Assembly: GCA_018432935.1 (NCBI GenBank)
Contig: JAHDSF010000021.1
Coordinates: 1-64,000 of the forward strand
Direction: 5' to 3'
DNA: 64,000 nucleotides
Source of the DNA: Rhodospirillales bacterium
Lineage (GTDB): Bacteria; Pseudomonadota; Alphaproteobacteria; Rhodospirillales; Shumkoniaceae
A model generated the notes under the pieces. The model was not told the DNA's origin. It saw only the letters and a program-made list of their open reading frames with translations, and did no database searches. The translations under genes and the position numbers were made by a program. Below are positions 19,198 through 27,622 of this stretch, piece after piece (the first letter of the stretch is position 1; each line of letters begins with the position of its first letter).

Positions 19198-20361
19198 ATG
19201 AGCGCAGACCAGCTGGATATCGTGATCGACGCGGCAGGGTACACGATCGCCGCATTCCCGCTGCTCTACCTGCTGTACGCCTCCGGCTGCATGTACTTCT
19301 GGAAGCCTGAGCGGCAGGGGGGCGAGGCGGCGATCCGTCCGCCGATCACGGTGCTGAAGCCGGTGTGCGGTTTCGAGCCGAGCCTCTATCGCAACCTGAA
19401 GAGCTTCTGCGATCAGGCCTACCCCGAATTCCAGATCGTGTTCGGGATATCGCGCGAAGACGACACCGCGGTTCCCGTCCTGCGCCGCCTGATCGCCGAA
19501 TACCCGGACCGCGATATCACCCTGGCGATCGGCGGCATGGGCGACGTCGCCAACCCGAAGATCGGCAACCTCGCGAATATGGAACGCCACGCCAAGCACG
19601 ACTTTCTGGTGGTGTCCGACAGCGACGTCCTGGTCGGCGACGGCTTTCTCGATGCCGTCGCGTACCGGCTGCAGGACCGGCGCGTCGGGGTGCTGAGCTG
19701 TCCCTACGTGGGGCGATCCCGCGGCGGGCTGGTGTCGCGTCTGGGCGCCCTGTCGATCAACGAGTGGTTCATGCCCTCGGTTCTGGTCGCGCGCTCGCTG
19801 TCGCCGCTCGGCTTCTGCCTCGGGGCGGTAATGGCGATCCGTCGCGAGGTGCTGGAGCAGATCGGCGGCTTCGCGGCCCTCCAATCCTACATCGCGGACG
19901 ATTACATGCTGGGGCGGTTGGTTCGCGATGCCGGCTACGAGGTCGAGCTGCTGGGCTACACGGTGGGAACATCGGTCAGCGAGACGCACCTTGCCGATCT
20001 CTGGCGGCATGAAGTCCGTTGGGCGAGGACGATCCGTACCATGGAGCCGCTCGGACACCTGTTCTCGGTGGTCACCTTGGTGACGCCGATGGCGGCGCTG
20101 GCCGCCCTGGTCGCCCAGGAGTGGGTGTTGGGGGTCGGGGCGCTGGCGACCGGCGTAGCCTTGCGCATTGCGATGGGGTACATGGTCGAGGCGCGCCTGG
20201 GCATCCGCGACCAGATGGTGTTCTGGCTGGCGCCGGTGCGGGACGTGCTCAGCTTCGTCGTCTGGGTGGCCAGCTTCCTCGGCAGGAAGGTCGCCTGGCG
20301 AGGGGCGAGGTTCACGATCCTGCGCGACGGCCGAATAGAGCCTGTGAAGGACGCATCATGA
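19198..20361 (+). CDS. hpnI: Hopanoid glycosyltransferase HpnI
   Basis: A membrane-associated family 2 glycosyltransferase; HpnI adds N-acetylglucosamine to bacteriohopanetetrol in other bacteria. The 387 residues start with a transmembrane helix (about 12-32), then the GT2 core: ITVLKPVCGFEPSLYRNL, VVSDSDVLV (the DxD), and an acceptor-site pattern ADDYMLGRLVRDAGYEVEL followed by RHEVRWARTIR. Two or three helices close the protein (about 290-365). The architecture is ceramide-glucosyltransferase-like, as expected for HpnI. Its TGA overlaps hpnJ (ATGA). Confidence 0.93.
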   Translation: MSADQLDIVIDAAGYTIAAFPLLYLLYASGCMYFWKPERQGGEAAIRPPITVLKPVCGFEPSLYRNLKSFCDQAYPEFQIVFGISREDDTAVPVLRRLIAEYPDRDITLAIGGMGDVANPKIGNLANMERHAKHDFLVVSDSDVLVGDGFLDAVAYRLQDRRVGVLSCPYVGRSRGGLVSRLGALSINEWFMPSVLVARSLSPLGFCLGAVMAIRREVLEQIGGFAALQSYIADDYMLGRLVRDAGYEVELLGYTVGTSVSETHLADLWRHEVRWARTIRTMEPLGHLFSVVTLVTPMAALAALVAQEWVLGVGALATGVALRIAMGYMVEARLGIRDQMVFWLAPVRDVLSFVVWVASFLGRKVAWRGARFTILRDGRIEPVKDAS

Positions 20362-21788
20362 GCTTTCTGAAGACGCTGTTCGTCAACCCGCCTTCGTTCG
20401 ATGGCTTCGACGGCGGGGCGGGATCTCGCTACCAGGCCAAGCGCGAAATCAAGTCGCTGTGGTATCCGACCTGGCTGGCCCAGCTCGCCGCGCTGGTTCC
20501 CGGAAGCCGCCTGATCGACGCGCCCGCCCGCAACATGACGGCCGACCAGGTGGTGGCGATCGCCCGCGACTACAACCTGGTGGTGATGTACGCGAGCTCG
20601 CCGTCGTTCGCGTCGGACATCGCCTTCGCCGAACGGCTGAAGCGCGACGTCCCCGGCCTCATGGTCGGCCTCGTCGGGGCCCACGTCGCGGTGCTTCCCG
20701 AGGAATCGCTCGCAGCCTCGGAGGCGGTCGACTTCGTCGCCGGCAACGAGTTCGACTTCACCATCAAGGAGATCGCCGAAGGCCGCCCGCTGGCCGAGGT
20801 GGACGGCATTTGCTGGCGCCGCAACGGCAAGCCGGTCCGCAACCCCGAGCGGGCGGTGCTGGAGGACATGGACCGGTTGCCCTCGGTGATCGACGTCTAC
20901 CGGCGCGACCTGGTGCCCGAGGACTATTTCATCGGCTATCTCAAGCACCCCTACATGTCGCTCTACACCGGTCGCGGCTGCAAGTCGCGCTGCACCTTCT
21001 GCCTGTGGCCGCAGACCATCAGCGGCCACCGCTACCGTACCCGCAGCGCCGAGAACGTGATCGCCGAGATTGCGCGGGCAAAAGAGATGTTCCCCGAGGT
21101 GAAGGAGTTCTTCTTCGACGACGACACCTTTACCGACGATCGCCCGCGCGCCGAGGAGATCGCCCGCGGGCTGGGCAAGCTGGGCGTTACCTGGTCCTGC
21201 AACGCCAAGGCCAACGTTCCGTTCGAGACCCTGAAGGTGCTGAAGGAGAACGGGCTGCGCCTGCTCCTGGTCGGCTACGAGAGCGGCAACCAGCAGATCC
21301 TGTTCAACATCAAGAAGGGGATGCGGACCGAGTTCGCGCGCCAGTTCACCGCCGACTGCCACAAGCTGGGCATCACCATCCACGGCACCTTCATCGTCGG
21401 CCTGCCGGGAGAGACGCGCGAGACGATCGAGGAGACGATCGCCTTCGCCAAGGAGATCAACCCGCATACCATCCAGGTCTCGCTGGCGGCCCCGTATCCG
21501 GGCACCGCCCTCTACGAGCAGGCGGTCGAGAACGGCTGGCTCGAGACCGAGCAGCGGGTGGGCAGGAGCGGCATCCAGATCAGCTCGATCGGCTACCCGC
21601 ACCTGCCGCGCGAGGAGATCTTCGAGATGGTCGCCGAGTTCTACAAGCGCTTCTACTTCCGGCCGCGCAAGATCGCCGAGATCACCCTCGAGATGGCGCA
21701 GAGCTGGGAGATGACCAAGCGCCGCCTGCGCGAGGGCGTCGAGTTCATGAACTTCCTGCGGACGCGGAAGGACGAGGCGGTATCGTGA
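20358..21788 (+). CDS. hpnJ: Hopanoid radical SAM protein HpnJ
   Basis: A B12-domain radical SAM enzyme; HpnJ contracts the glucosamine ring to make the cyclitol ether of bacteriohopanetetrol. The 476 residues have an N-terminal cobalamin-binding-like domain (about 1-150, FVNPPSFDGFDGG...VGLVGAHVAVLPEES), then the cluster motif CKSRCTFCLWPQ (CxxxCxxC) and a TIM-barrel with FFFDDDTFTDDRPR and FIVGLPGETRE. It overlaps hpnI and hpnK at both ends, so the operon is tightly coupled. Confidence 0.95.
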   Translation: MSFLKTLFVNPPSFDGFDGGAGSRYQAKREIKSLWYPTWLAQLAALVPGSRLIDAPARNMTADQVVAIARDYNLVVMYASSPSFASDIAFAERLKRDVPGLMVGLVGAHVAVLPEESLAASEAVDFVAGNEFDFTIKEIAEGRPLAEVDGICWRRNGKPVRNPERAVLEDMDRLPSVIDVYRRDLVPEDYFIGYLKHPYMSLYTGRGCKSRCTFCLWPQTISGHRYRTRSAENVIAEIARAKEMFPEVKEFFFDDDTFTDDRPRAEEIARGLGKLGVTWSCNAKANVPFETLKVLKENGLRLLLVGYESGNQQILFNIKKGMRTEFARQFTADCHKLGITIHGTFIVGLPGETRETIEETIAFAKEINPHTIQVSLAAPYPGTALYEQAVENGWLETEQRVGRSGIQISSIGYPHLPREEIFEMVAEFYKRFYFRPRKIAEITLEMAQSWEMTKRRLREGVEFMNFLRTRKDEAVS

Positions 21789-22630
21789 AACGGGTCATCG
21801 TGACCGCCGACGACTTCGGAGCGTCGCCGGAGGTCAACGAGGCGATCGAGCGGGCGCACCGCGAAGGCATTCTGGGATCGGCCAGCCTGATGGTGGCGGG
21901 ACCCGCCGCGGCGGACGCGGTGGCCCGGGCGGGCCGGCTGCCCGGGCTCGCGGTCGGCCTGCACCTGGTGGTGAGCCGTGGCGTGCCGGTGCTGCCGCCG
22001 CGCGAAGTTCCCGCCCTGACGGACCGGGACGGGCGTTTCCGCCATGACCTGACGGCGGCCGGCTTCGCCTACTTCTTCTCGGTTGCCGCCAGGCGGCAGC
22101 TCGCCCGCGAGATCCGCGCCCAATTCCGGGCCTTCGCCGCCACCGGCCTTGTGCTCGACCACGCCGACGTCCACAACCACATGCACCTGCACCCCACGGT
22201 GTTCTCGCTCCTGGTCGAGATCGGCTGCGAGTTCGGGCTCAGGGCGGTTCGTCTGCCGTACGAGCCGCTGGCCGCCGGCAGCCGGTTTTCCCGCCGTCTT
22301 GCCTGGCCGATCCTGCGCGGCTGGACGGCGGTCCTGAAGGCGCGCTTGCGGCGCAGGGGCTACGCCTGCAACGACTACCTGTTCGGGATGGCCGACAGCG
22401 GCGCCATCGACGCCGCCCTGCTGGAGCGTTACGTGCGGAGCCTGCCCGACGGTGTCTCCGAAATCCACCTCCATCCCGCGGTCGGCGCCTGGTCGGATCT
22501 TGATCCCGAGGCGCGGCCGGAACGCCGCCGGGCCGAGCTGGATGCCCTGCTCGCCGACGGCGTGCGCCGAGCGCTCGACGAGGCGGGGGCCTACCGTATT
22601 TCGTACTTGACCCTCGCCGACCAAGCCTGA
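21785..22630 (+). CDS. hpnK: Hopanoid N-acetylglucosaminyl deacetylase HpnK (YdjC family)
   Basis: A YdjC-type carbohydrate deacetylase; HpnK removes the acetyl group from the sugar added by HpnI. It starts at GTG 21785, which overlaps the hpnJ stop (GTGA); no ATG is available nearby. The 281 residues contain the metal and catalytic motifs: VTADDFGASPEVNEAI near the start, GLHL, HADVHNHMHLHPTV, and EIHLHPAVG near the end. Confidence 0.93.
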   Translation: MKRVIVTADDFGASPEVNEAIERAHREGILGSASLMVAGPAAADAVARAGRLPGLAVGLHLVVSRGVPVLPPREVPALTDRDGRFRHDLTAAGFAYFFSVAARRQLAREIRAQFRAFAATGLVLDHADVHNHMHLHPTVFSLLVEIGCEFGLRAVRLPYEPLAAGSRFSRRLAWPILRGWTAVLKARLRRRGYACNDYLFGMADSGAIDAALLERYVRSLPDGVSEIHLHPAVGAWSDLDPEARPERRRAELDALLADGVRRALDEAGAYRISYLTLADQA

Positions 22631-22640
22631 AACTGCGCCG

Positions 22641-23630
22641 ATGCGTTGGGGGACCGCCATCATCTTCCTGCTCGGGCTTGCGCTGGCGACCGGCCTGGTC
22701 GCTTGGCAGGGCTTTGCTGAGGTCGGCGGCGCCATAGGCAGCGTCGGCTGGGGCCTTCTGGTGCTGGTCGCCTTCCGCTCGCTGCCGACGATCGGCGACG
22801 GGCTCGCATGGCGGGCGGTGCTGGGGGGCGACTGGAAAGGCGGCGCCTGGCCTCTGATCGTCCTGCGCTGGGTGCGCGACGGGGTCAACAATCTGCTTCC
22901 CGTCGCCCAGGTCGGCGGCGACGTTGTCGGGGCACGGCTGCTGGCCTTTCGCGGCGTCGGCGCCGGTGTGGCCGGCGGCAGCCTGCTGGTGGACAAGACG
23001 CTGGAAATCCTCTCTCAGGTCGGGTTCGTCATGGTCGGCGTCGCACTGCTGTTCTGGCAGGGCCGTTCGGGCGGTCTCGTCGAGGCGGCGGTGATCGGGC
23101 TCCTGATCATGGTGCCGGTTGCCGCGGCCTTCGTCGGTGCGCAATGGCTGGGGCTGGGCTCGCTGATCGAACGCGGTCTGCAGTGGCTGGCCCGCGTGGT
23201 CGGCTTTCCCGGCAAGGACTTTTCCGGCATCAACGACGTCACCTTGCGCTACTATCGCGACCGCCGTCGGCTGGCGACCGGGTTCCTGCTGCATTTCCTG
23301 GTGTGGATGATCGACGCCGTCGACATCTGGCTGATCCTGTGGATGATGGGGGCGCCGGTCAGCCTCGCCGACGCCATCGTCATCGAGAGCCTCAGCCAGA
23401 TCGTCCGCAGCGCCGGCTTCGCCGTCCCCGCGACCGCGGGGGTGCAGGAGGTCGGCTACATGGTGGTGGGCGCCCTGGTCGGGGTGGCGCCGGAGATCGG
23501 CCTGGCGGTGTCGCTGATCAAGCGGCTGCGCCACCTGGCGTTCGGCGTGCCGGCCTTGTTATGGTGGCAGGGCCTCGAGGGGCGGCGGTGGTTTGCCGTC
23601 CTGCGCCGCCGCGGCGCGACCCGGCCATGA
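22641..23630 (+). CDS. hpnL: HpnL-type membrane protein of hopanoid clusters
   Basis: A 329-residue integral membrane protein with about eight hydrophobic helices, of the LPG-synthase transmembrane-region (flippase-like) superfamily that includes HpnL. The signatures ALLVDKTLEI-like (SLLVDKTLEILSQ) and VPATAGVQEVGYM fit it. A role in moving the finished hopanoid across the membrane is a guess from the family and the operon. Its stop overlaps the next ATG (ATGA). Confidence 0.88.
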   Translation: MRWGTAIIFLLGLALATGLVAWQGFAEVGGAIGSVGWGLLVLVAFRSLPTIGDGLAWRAVLGGDWKGGAWPLIVLRWVRDGVNNLLPVAQVGGDVVGARLLAFRGVGAGVAGGSLLVDKTLEILSQVGFVMVGVALLFWQGRSGGLVEAAVIGLLIMVPVAAAFVGAQWLGLGSLIERGLQWLARVVGFPGKDFSGINDVTLRYYRDRRRLATGFLLHFLVWMIDAVDIWLILWMMGAPVSLADAIVIESLSQIVRSAGFAVPATAGVQEVGYMVVGALVGVAPEIGLAVSLIKRLRHLAFGVPALLWWQGLEGRRWFAVLRRRGATRP

Positions 23631-24229
23631 CGGGCGACGCCCGGTTCCACTCTTGGAACCGGCGGTTGGCGCGCCTTGCCGTCGGCCCCTTTGCGGATAC
23701 AGGCCTGCGGCCTAACCACATCACCTCGCTGCGCATCGCGACCGGCCTTGCCGCCTGCGCCGCCCTTGCCGATCCGGCGTGGGCCTTGTGGGGCGGCGCG
23801 TTGTGGGTCGTCTCGGCTTTCCTCGACCGCTGCGACGGCGAGTTCGCGCGCATGACCGGGCGCATGACCCGGTTCGGCAAGGTCTATGATCTGACCGGCG
23901 ACATCGTCATCAATGCGCTGGTCTTCCTGACGATCGGGGTCGGGCAAGCGACAGCCACGGGCGATCCGCGCCTGCTGGCGGCCGGAATCGCCGCCGCTTC
24001 CGGGGTCGCGGTGGCCGCAGTGGCCGCGGAAGTCAACGAGCGCGGCATGGCGCCGGGCCGGAAGAGCTTCGATGGCCGTTTCGGCTTCGACTTCGACGAC
24101 GTCATCTATCTCATCGCGCTGTTCGTCTGGTTTGACGCCCAGGTCCCGCTGCTGATCGGGGCCGCCCTCGGAGGGCCGCTGACCGCCGTCGTGATCGTGA
24201 TCAACCTGGTTCGCAAACGGTCCGGATAG
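23627..24229 (+). CDS. CDP-alcohol phosphatidyltransferase
   Basis: A 200-residue membrane enzyme with the full signature D-x2-D-G-x2-A-R-x8-G-x3-D-x3-D, seen as DRCDGEFARMTGR...GKVYDLTGD near residues 66-92. It makes a phosphodiester bond from a CDP-alcohol donor. The acceptor is unknown. Because it overlaps hpnL (ATGA), it is the fifth gene of the hopanoid operon and probably acts on a lipid linked to it. Confidence 0.88.
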   Translation: MTGDARFHSWNRRLARLAVGPFADTGLRPNHITSLRIATGLAACAALADPAWALWGGALWVVSAFLDRCDGEFARMTGRMTRFGKVYDLTGDIVINALVFLTIGVGQATATGDPRLLAAGIAAASGVAVAAVAAEVNERGMAPGRKSFDGRFGFDFDDVIYLIALFVWFDAQVPLLIGAALGGPLTAVVIVINLVRKRSG

Positions 24230-24406
24230 ACTACTCCGGAAGGCGCCACGCCCTTGCCACATTTATCTGCCATGACTGCCTCTGACGGGGAGGCAGGAAC
24301 CCGCGCGGAAAGAACGCGGACTTTACAACGTCCATGGGAGCAGTCCTCGACCGGCGCGCCGGGGAAACCGCCCCAGAAGCGTCGATACAAAACCGGAGGT
24401 ATACTC

Positions 24407-25126
24407 ATGGCGACAGAATCCCGTCGTGCGCCTGATCCGATCGACGCCATCATCGTCGATCCCGACCGGCTGTTCCGCGAGGCCATCGCAGGCACGCTGG
24501 GGGCGGCCGGGCTTGAGGTGATCGGCTCGTTCTCGCGAGTCGCCGAGGTCGACGAGAACCTTCTCGGCGAGCCGTTGCCGGCCGGACGCACCCGGGTCGT
24601 GATCGCCGATTTCCCGCTGTCCGACGAGGGCGAGGCTGCCTGCTGGCGCGAGCTTGTCGCTCGCTGGGCGGCGCTGAAGTTCGTCTATGTCTCGCGGCAG
24701 CTCGCCACCGCCGATTTCCGCGGCGCCTTCGATGCCGGCTTCAACGCATGCCTCAGCAAGAGCCTGTCGATCGAGGCCTTCCGCCGCTGCCTGGTCCTGC
24801 TCGCGTCCGGACGAAGCGTCTTGCGCCCGGCTACCGCCGGCCCGGCCCTGGACTATGTCGCCGCCCGCTCGCAAACGGCGGCGGGCGACCCCGTGCTGCG
24901 TTTTACCCGGCGCGAGGTCTCGGTGCTGCGCCATCTCGCCGACGGCGCGTCCAACAAGCTGATCGCCCGCCACCTCGGCATCTCCGAGGCGACCGTGAAA
25001 GTCAAGGTCCGCACGCTGCTGCGCAAGATCAACGTCAACAACCGCACCCAGGCCGCGACCTGGGCGATCCGGAACGGCATTCCCGAACACGCCGAGGCGA
25101 TGGGCTCGCTGCCGGAGCGGCCGTAG
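24407..25126 (+). CDS. LuxR/NarL-type response regulator
   Basis: A 239-residue regulator. The ATG at 24407 follows GGAGGT by 7 bases. The N-terminal receiver-like domain (about 12-135) keeps a likely phospho-acceptor (VVIADFPL) and a Lys (CLSKSLS). The usual N-terminal acidic pair is VDPD, and the switch Thr/Ser is VYVSRQ. The HTH is clear (FTRREVSVLRHLADGASNK, HLGISEATVKVKVRTLLRK). It follows the hopanoid operon by 177 bases and converges on a histidine kinase; pairing is possible but not shown. Confidence 0.88.
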   Translation: MATESRRAPDPIDAIIVDPDRLFREAIAGTLGAAGLEVIGSFSRVAEVDENLLGEPLPAGRTRVVIADFPLSDEGEAACWRELVARWAALKFVYVSRQLATADFRGAFDAGFNACLSKSLSIEAFRRCLVLLASGRSVLRPATAGPALDYVAARSQTAAGDPVLRFTRREVSVLRHLADGASNKLIARHLGISEATVKVKVRTLLRKINVNNRTQAATWAIRNGIPEHAEAMGSLPERP

Positions 25127-25201
25127 TTTGTCGAGGTTGGATCCCTCACCCCGCGCTTGACGCGGACGCTGGTCAACCCCTTCCCGACGGGCACTACGGC
25201 T

Positions 25202-26614
25202 TCAGGCTCGAACCAGGGTCGACGCGCAGCGCGCGTCCGCCTCGGAGGGCGGGGAAGTGGCGCCCGGCAGGGTGACCTCGACGGCAGTTCCCTTGCCGCG
25301 TTCGCTGGCGATCTCGAGGTGACCGTCGTGCGCCTCGACCAGCGACTTCACGATCGCCAGGCCGAGGCCCACCCCGTCGTTGGTGACGTACGGGTCGGAC
25401 GCTCCCCTCGCGAAGGGCTCGGTAACGCGGATGATGTCCTCCTTCCCGATGCCGATCCCGGTATCGGTGACGCGAATCGCGACCTCCCCCTGCCGCCGCA
25501 CGGTGGTAAGGGTGATGCGGCCGCCGCTGCCGGTGAACTTGAGCGCGTTGTCGAGGAGGTTCTGGACCATCTGGTAGACTGCGCGGCGATCGGCGTGGAG
25601 CATGGGCGCCGGCTCGGCGATCTCGGCCGCGACGGCGATGCCGCGCTTCGCTCCGGAAAGCGCGGCCCCCTTGACGCATTCGCGGACGACCTCGGAGAGC
25701 GAGACGGCTTCCTTGCGGATAGGGCGCTTGCCGACCTCGATCGAGGTGACGTCCAGAATGTCGCTGATCAGGGCCAGCAGCTCGCGGCCGCTATTGTGGA
25801 TGTCGCTTGCGTACTCTTTGTACTTCGGCGGCAGGGGCCCCAGGTGCTGGTCGCGGATGATCTCGCTGAACCCCATGATCGCGTTCAGCGGGGTGCGCAG
25901 TTCGTGGCTCATCGCGGCAAGGAAGATCGACTTGTGCCGGTTCGCCGTCTGCGCCTCGTGAAGGGCGCCGCGGAGCGCCGTCTCCGCATGAAGGCGGCGT
26001 TCCTCGCGGGCGAGCAGGAGCCCGATCAAGAGAATGCCGAGGAAGATCGCGGTCCCGAACGGCAGCACGACGGCCTTCAACAGCTCCCACCCATACGCGA
26101 CCCCGCCGAACGCCAGCCAACCGAGCTGGATGATCAGGGTGGCCACCAATGCCAGCATCGCCGCCCGCGCGAACGTTTCCATGCGGCCGAGGAAGCGTGG
26201 CAGCACCGCACCTGCGAAGGCGGCCAAGGCGCAGCCGGTCACGCCGGACAGGACGCCGGCTCCCCCCAGATGGGCGCGGTAAAGCGATGCGATGGCACCG
26301 CTTACGACTGCCGCCAGCGGGCCGCCGAACACGCCGGCAAGGGTGACAAGCGCATTGCGCTGATCGACGATCACGCCCTCGACGACCGGAATCTTGGCGT
26401 GCATGCAGGCGATGGTGAAGACGCCGAACGACACTCCGAGAGCGAGCCGGCCGATCTGCGGTGGATAACGGCGCAACCGCCCGATCACCGTGGCGTAGAC
26501 GGCGACCAGGACAATCGCGATAGCGAGATTGTTGAACAAGCCGATGAAGATCGCCGACTCGGGGTTGAGAAAGACGATCTCCGGTTGGGCACCAAGACTT
26601 GCTGCCGCGTTCAA
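25202..26614 (-). CDS. 5TM sensor histidine kinase
   Basis: A 470-residue inner-membrane kinase. Residues 18-205 form several hydrophobic helices resembling the 5TM-5TMR_LYT sensing module (SAIFIGLFNNLAIAIVL, VFGGPLAAVVSGAIASL). A short coiled coil follows, then HisKA with the phospho-accepting His237 (FLAAMSHELRTPLNAIMGF) and an ATPase domain with QNLLDNALKF, VTDTGIGI and GVGLGLAIVKSL. It has no receiver domain. It is tail-to-tail with the response regulator at 24.4 kb. Confidence 0.9.
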   Translation of the reverse strand: MNAAASLGAQPEIVFLNPESAIFIGLFNNLAIAIVLVAVYATVIGRLRRYPPQIGRLALGVSFGVFTIACMHAKIPVVEGVIVDQRNALVTLAGVFGGPLAAVVSGAIASLYRAHLGGAGVLSGVTGCALAAFAGAVLPRFLGRMETFARAAMLALVATLIIQLGWLAFGGVAYGWELLKAVVLPFGTAIFLGILLIGLLLAREERRLHAETALRGALHEAQTANRHKSIFLAAMSHELRTPLNAIMGFSEIIRDQHLGPLPPKYKEYASDIHNSGRELLALISDILDVTSIEVGKRPIRKEAVSLSEVVRECVKGAALSGAKRGIAVAAEIAEPAPMLHADRRAVYQMVQNLLDNALKFTGSGGRITLTTVRRQGEVAIRVTDTGIGIGKEDIIRVTEPFARGASDPYVTNDGVGLGLAIVKSLVEAHDGHLEIASERGKGTAVEVTLPGATSPPSEADARCASTLVRA

Positions 26615-26826
26615 GGCGACGCCTCGCCACGGGACCTTACGGCCGGTTCACCCGAGCCGCGGACCGTCACACCCGTCGCGCACACGCATTCAGCCAAGCT
26701 GGCACCCCGGACAGCATATCCATTGATGCTACTGTATCACAGGTGTCGACAAAATTCCATTACCCCGCCGATGGCGGACGCGTCGGGTGCCGGTCCGCGC
26801 TGCGGTCGGCCGCCGTGCAGATCGGC

Positions 26827-27612
26827 TCAGGCCCGCTTGCGCTTCATCCACGCTCGGGTGAGGCCCGCCACCACGCCGCGGAGGGTGCGGACTTCCTGTT
26901 CGGTGAGCTGGCTGCGCTGGAAGATGTTGCGCAGGTTGCGGACCATCCGCGGCCGCTTGTCGGCCGAGGTGAAGAAGCCGCAGGCGTCGAGTTCGCGCTC
27001 GATATGGTCGAAGAACCCGAGCAGCTCCTCCTTGGTTGCGAGCCGCCGCGTGCCCCGGGTGAGGAAGGCAGAAGGCTCGAAGGCGGGCGCCCCGGCGACA
27101 TGCCATTCGTAGCCGACCAGCAGCACGCCCTGCGCCAGGTTGAGAGAGCAGAAGGCGGGATTGAGCGGCGCATTGACGACGGCATCGGCAAGGGCGATGT
27201 CGTCGTTGTGCAGCCCCTTGGATTCCTTGCCGAACAGGATGCCGCAGCGGGTGCCGGCCGTGGTCTGGACCCTCATCTCGGCGGCCGCCATCCGGGGGGT
27301 CAGCACGCGCTTGTTCATCCCGCGCGGGCGGGCGGTGGTGGCGTAGACCGCGTGCAGGTCGGCGACCGCCTCGCCGGTGGTCTCGAACAGCCGCGCATTC
27401 TCGATCACCGCCAGCGCCCCCGACGCTGCCGAGATGGCGGCCGGGTTCGGCCAGCCGTCGCGCGGCCTGACCAGCCGCAGGTCGGAAAGCCCGCAGTTCA
27501 GCATCGCGCGGGCCACCATGCCGATGTTCTCGCCGAGCTGGGGATCGACCAGGACGATGGCGGGCGCGCCGCCATCCATCAGAGAGGCCTTGGTGGAATC
27601 TGTTCCGGCCAT
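26827..27612 (-). CDS. trmJ: tRNA 2'-O-methyltransferase TrmJ
   Basis: A SpoU-class SAM-dependent enzyme that methylates the 2'-OH of the nucleotide at tRNA position 32. From ATG 27612 it has 261 residues. Knotted-fold motifs are present: VLVDPQLGENIGMVARAM, GILFGKESKGLHNDD and NPAFCSLNLAQGVLLVGYEW. The C-terminal helical extension is normal. It lies 10 bases after cimA. An alternative start at 27579 (MDGGAPAIVL) is also possible. Confidence 0.92.
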   Translation of the reverse strand: MAGTDSTKASLMDGGAPAIVLVDPQLGENIGMVARAMLNCGLSDLRLVRPRDGWPNPAAISAASGALAVIENARLFETTGEAVADLHAVYATTARPRGMNKRVLTPRMAAAEMRVQTTAGTRCGILFGKESKGLHNDDIALADAVVNAPLNPAFCSLNLAQGVLLVGYEWHVAGAPAFEPSAFLTRGTRRLATKEELLGFFDHIERELDACGFFTSADKRPRMVRNLRNIFQRSQLTEQEVRTLRGVVAGLTRAWMKRKRA

Positions 27613-27622
27613 TTGCGTGTCT

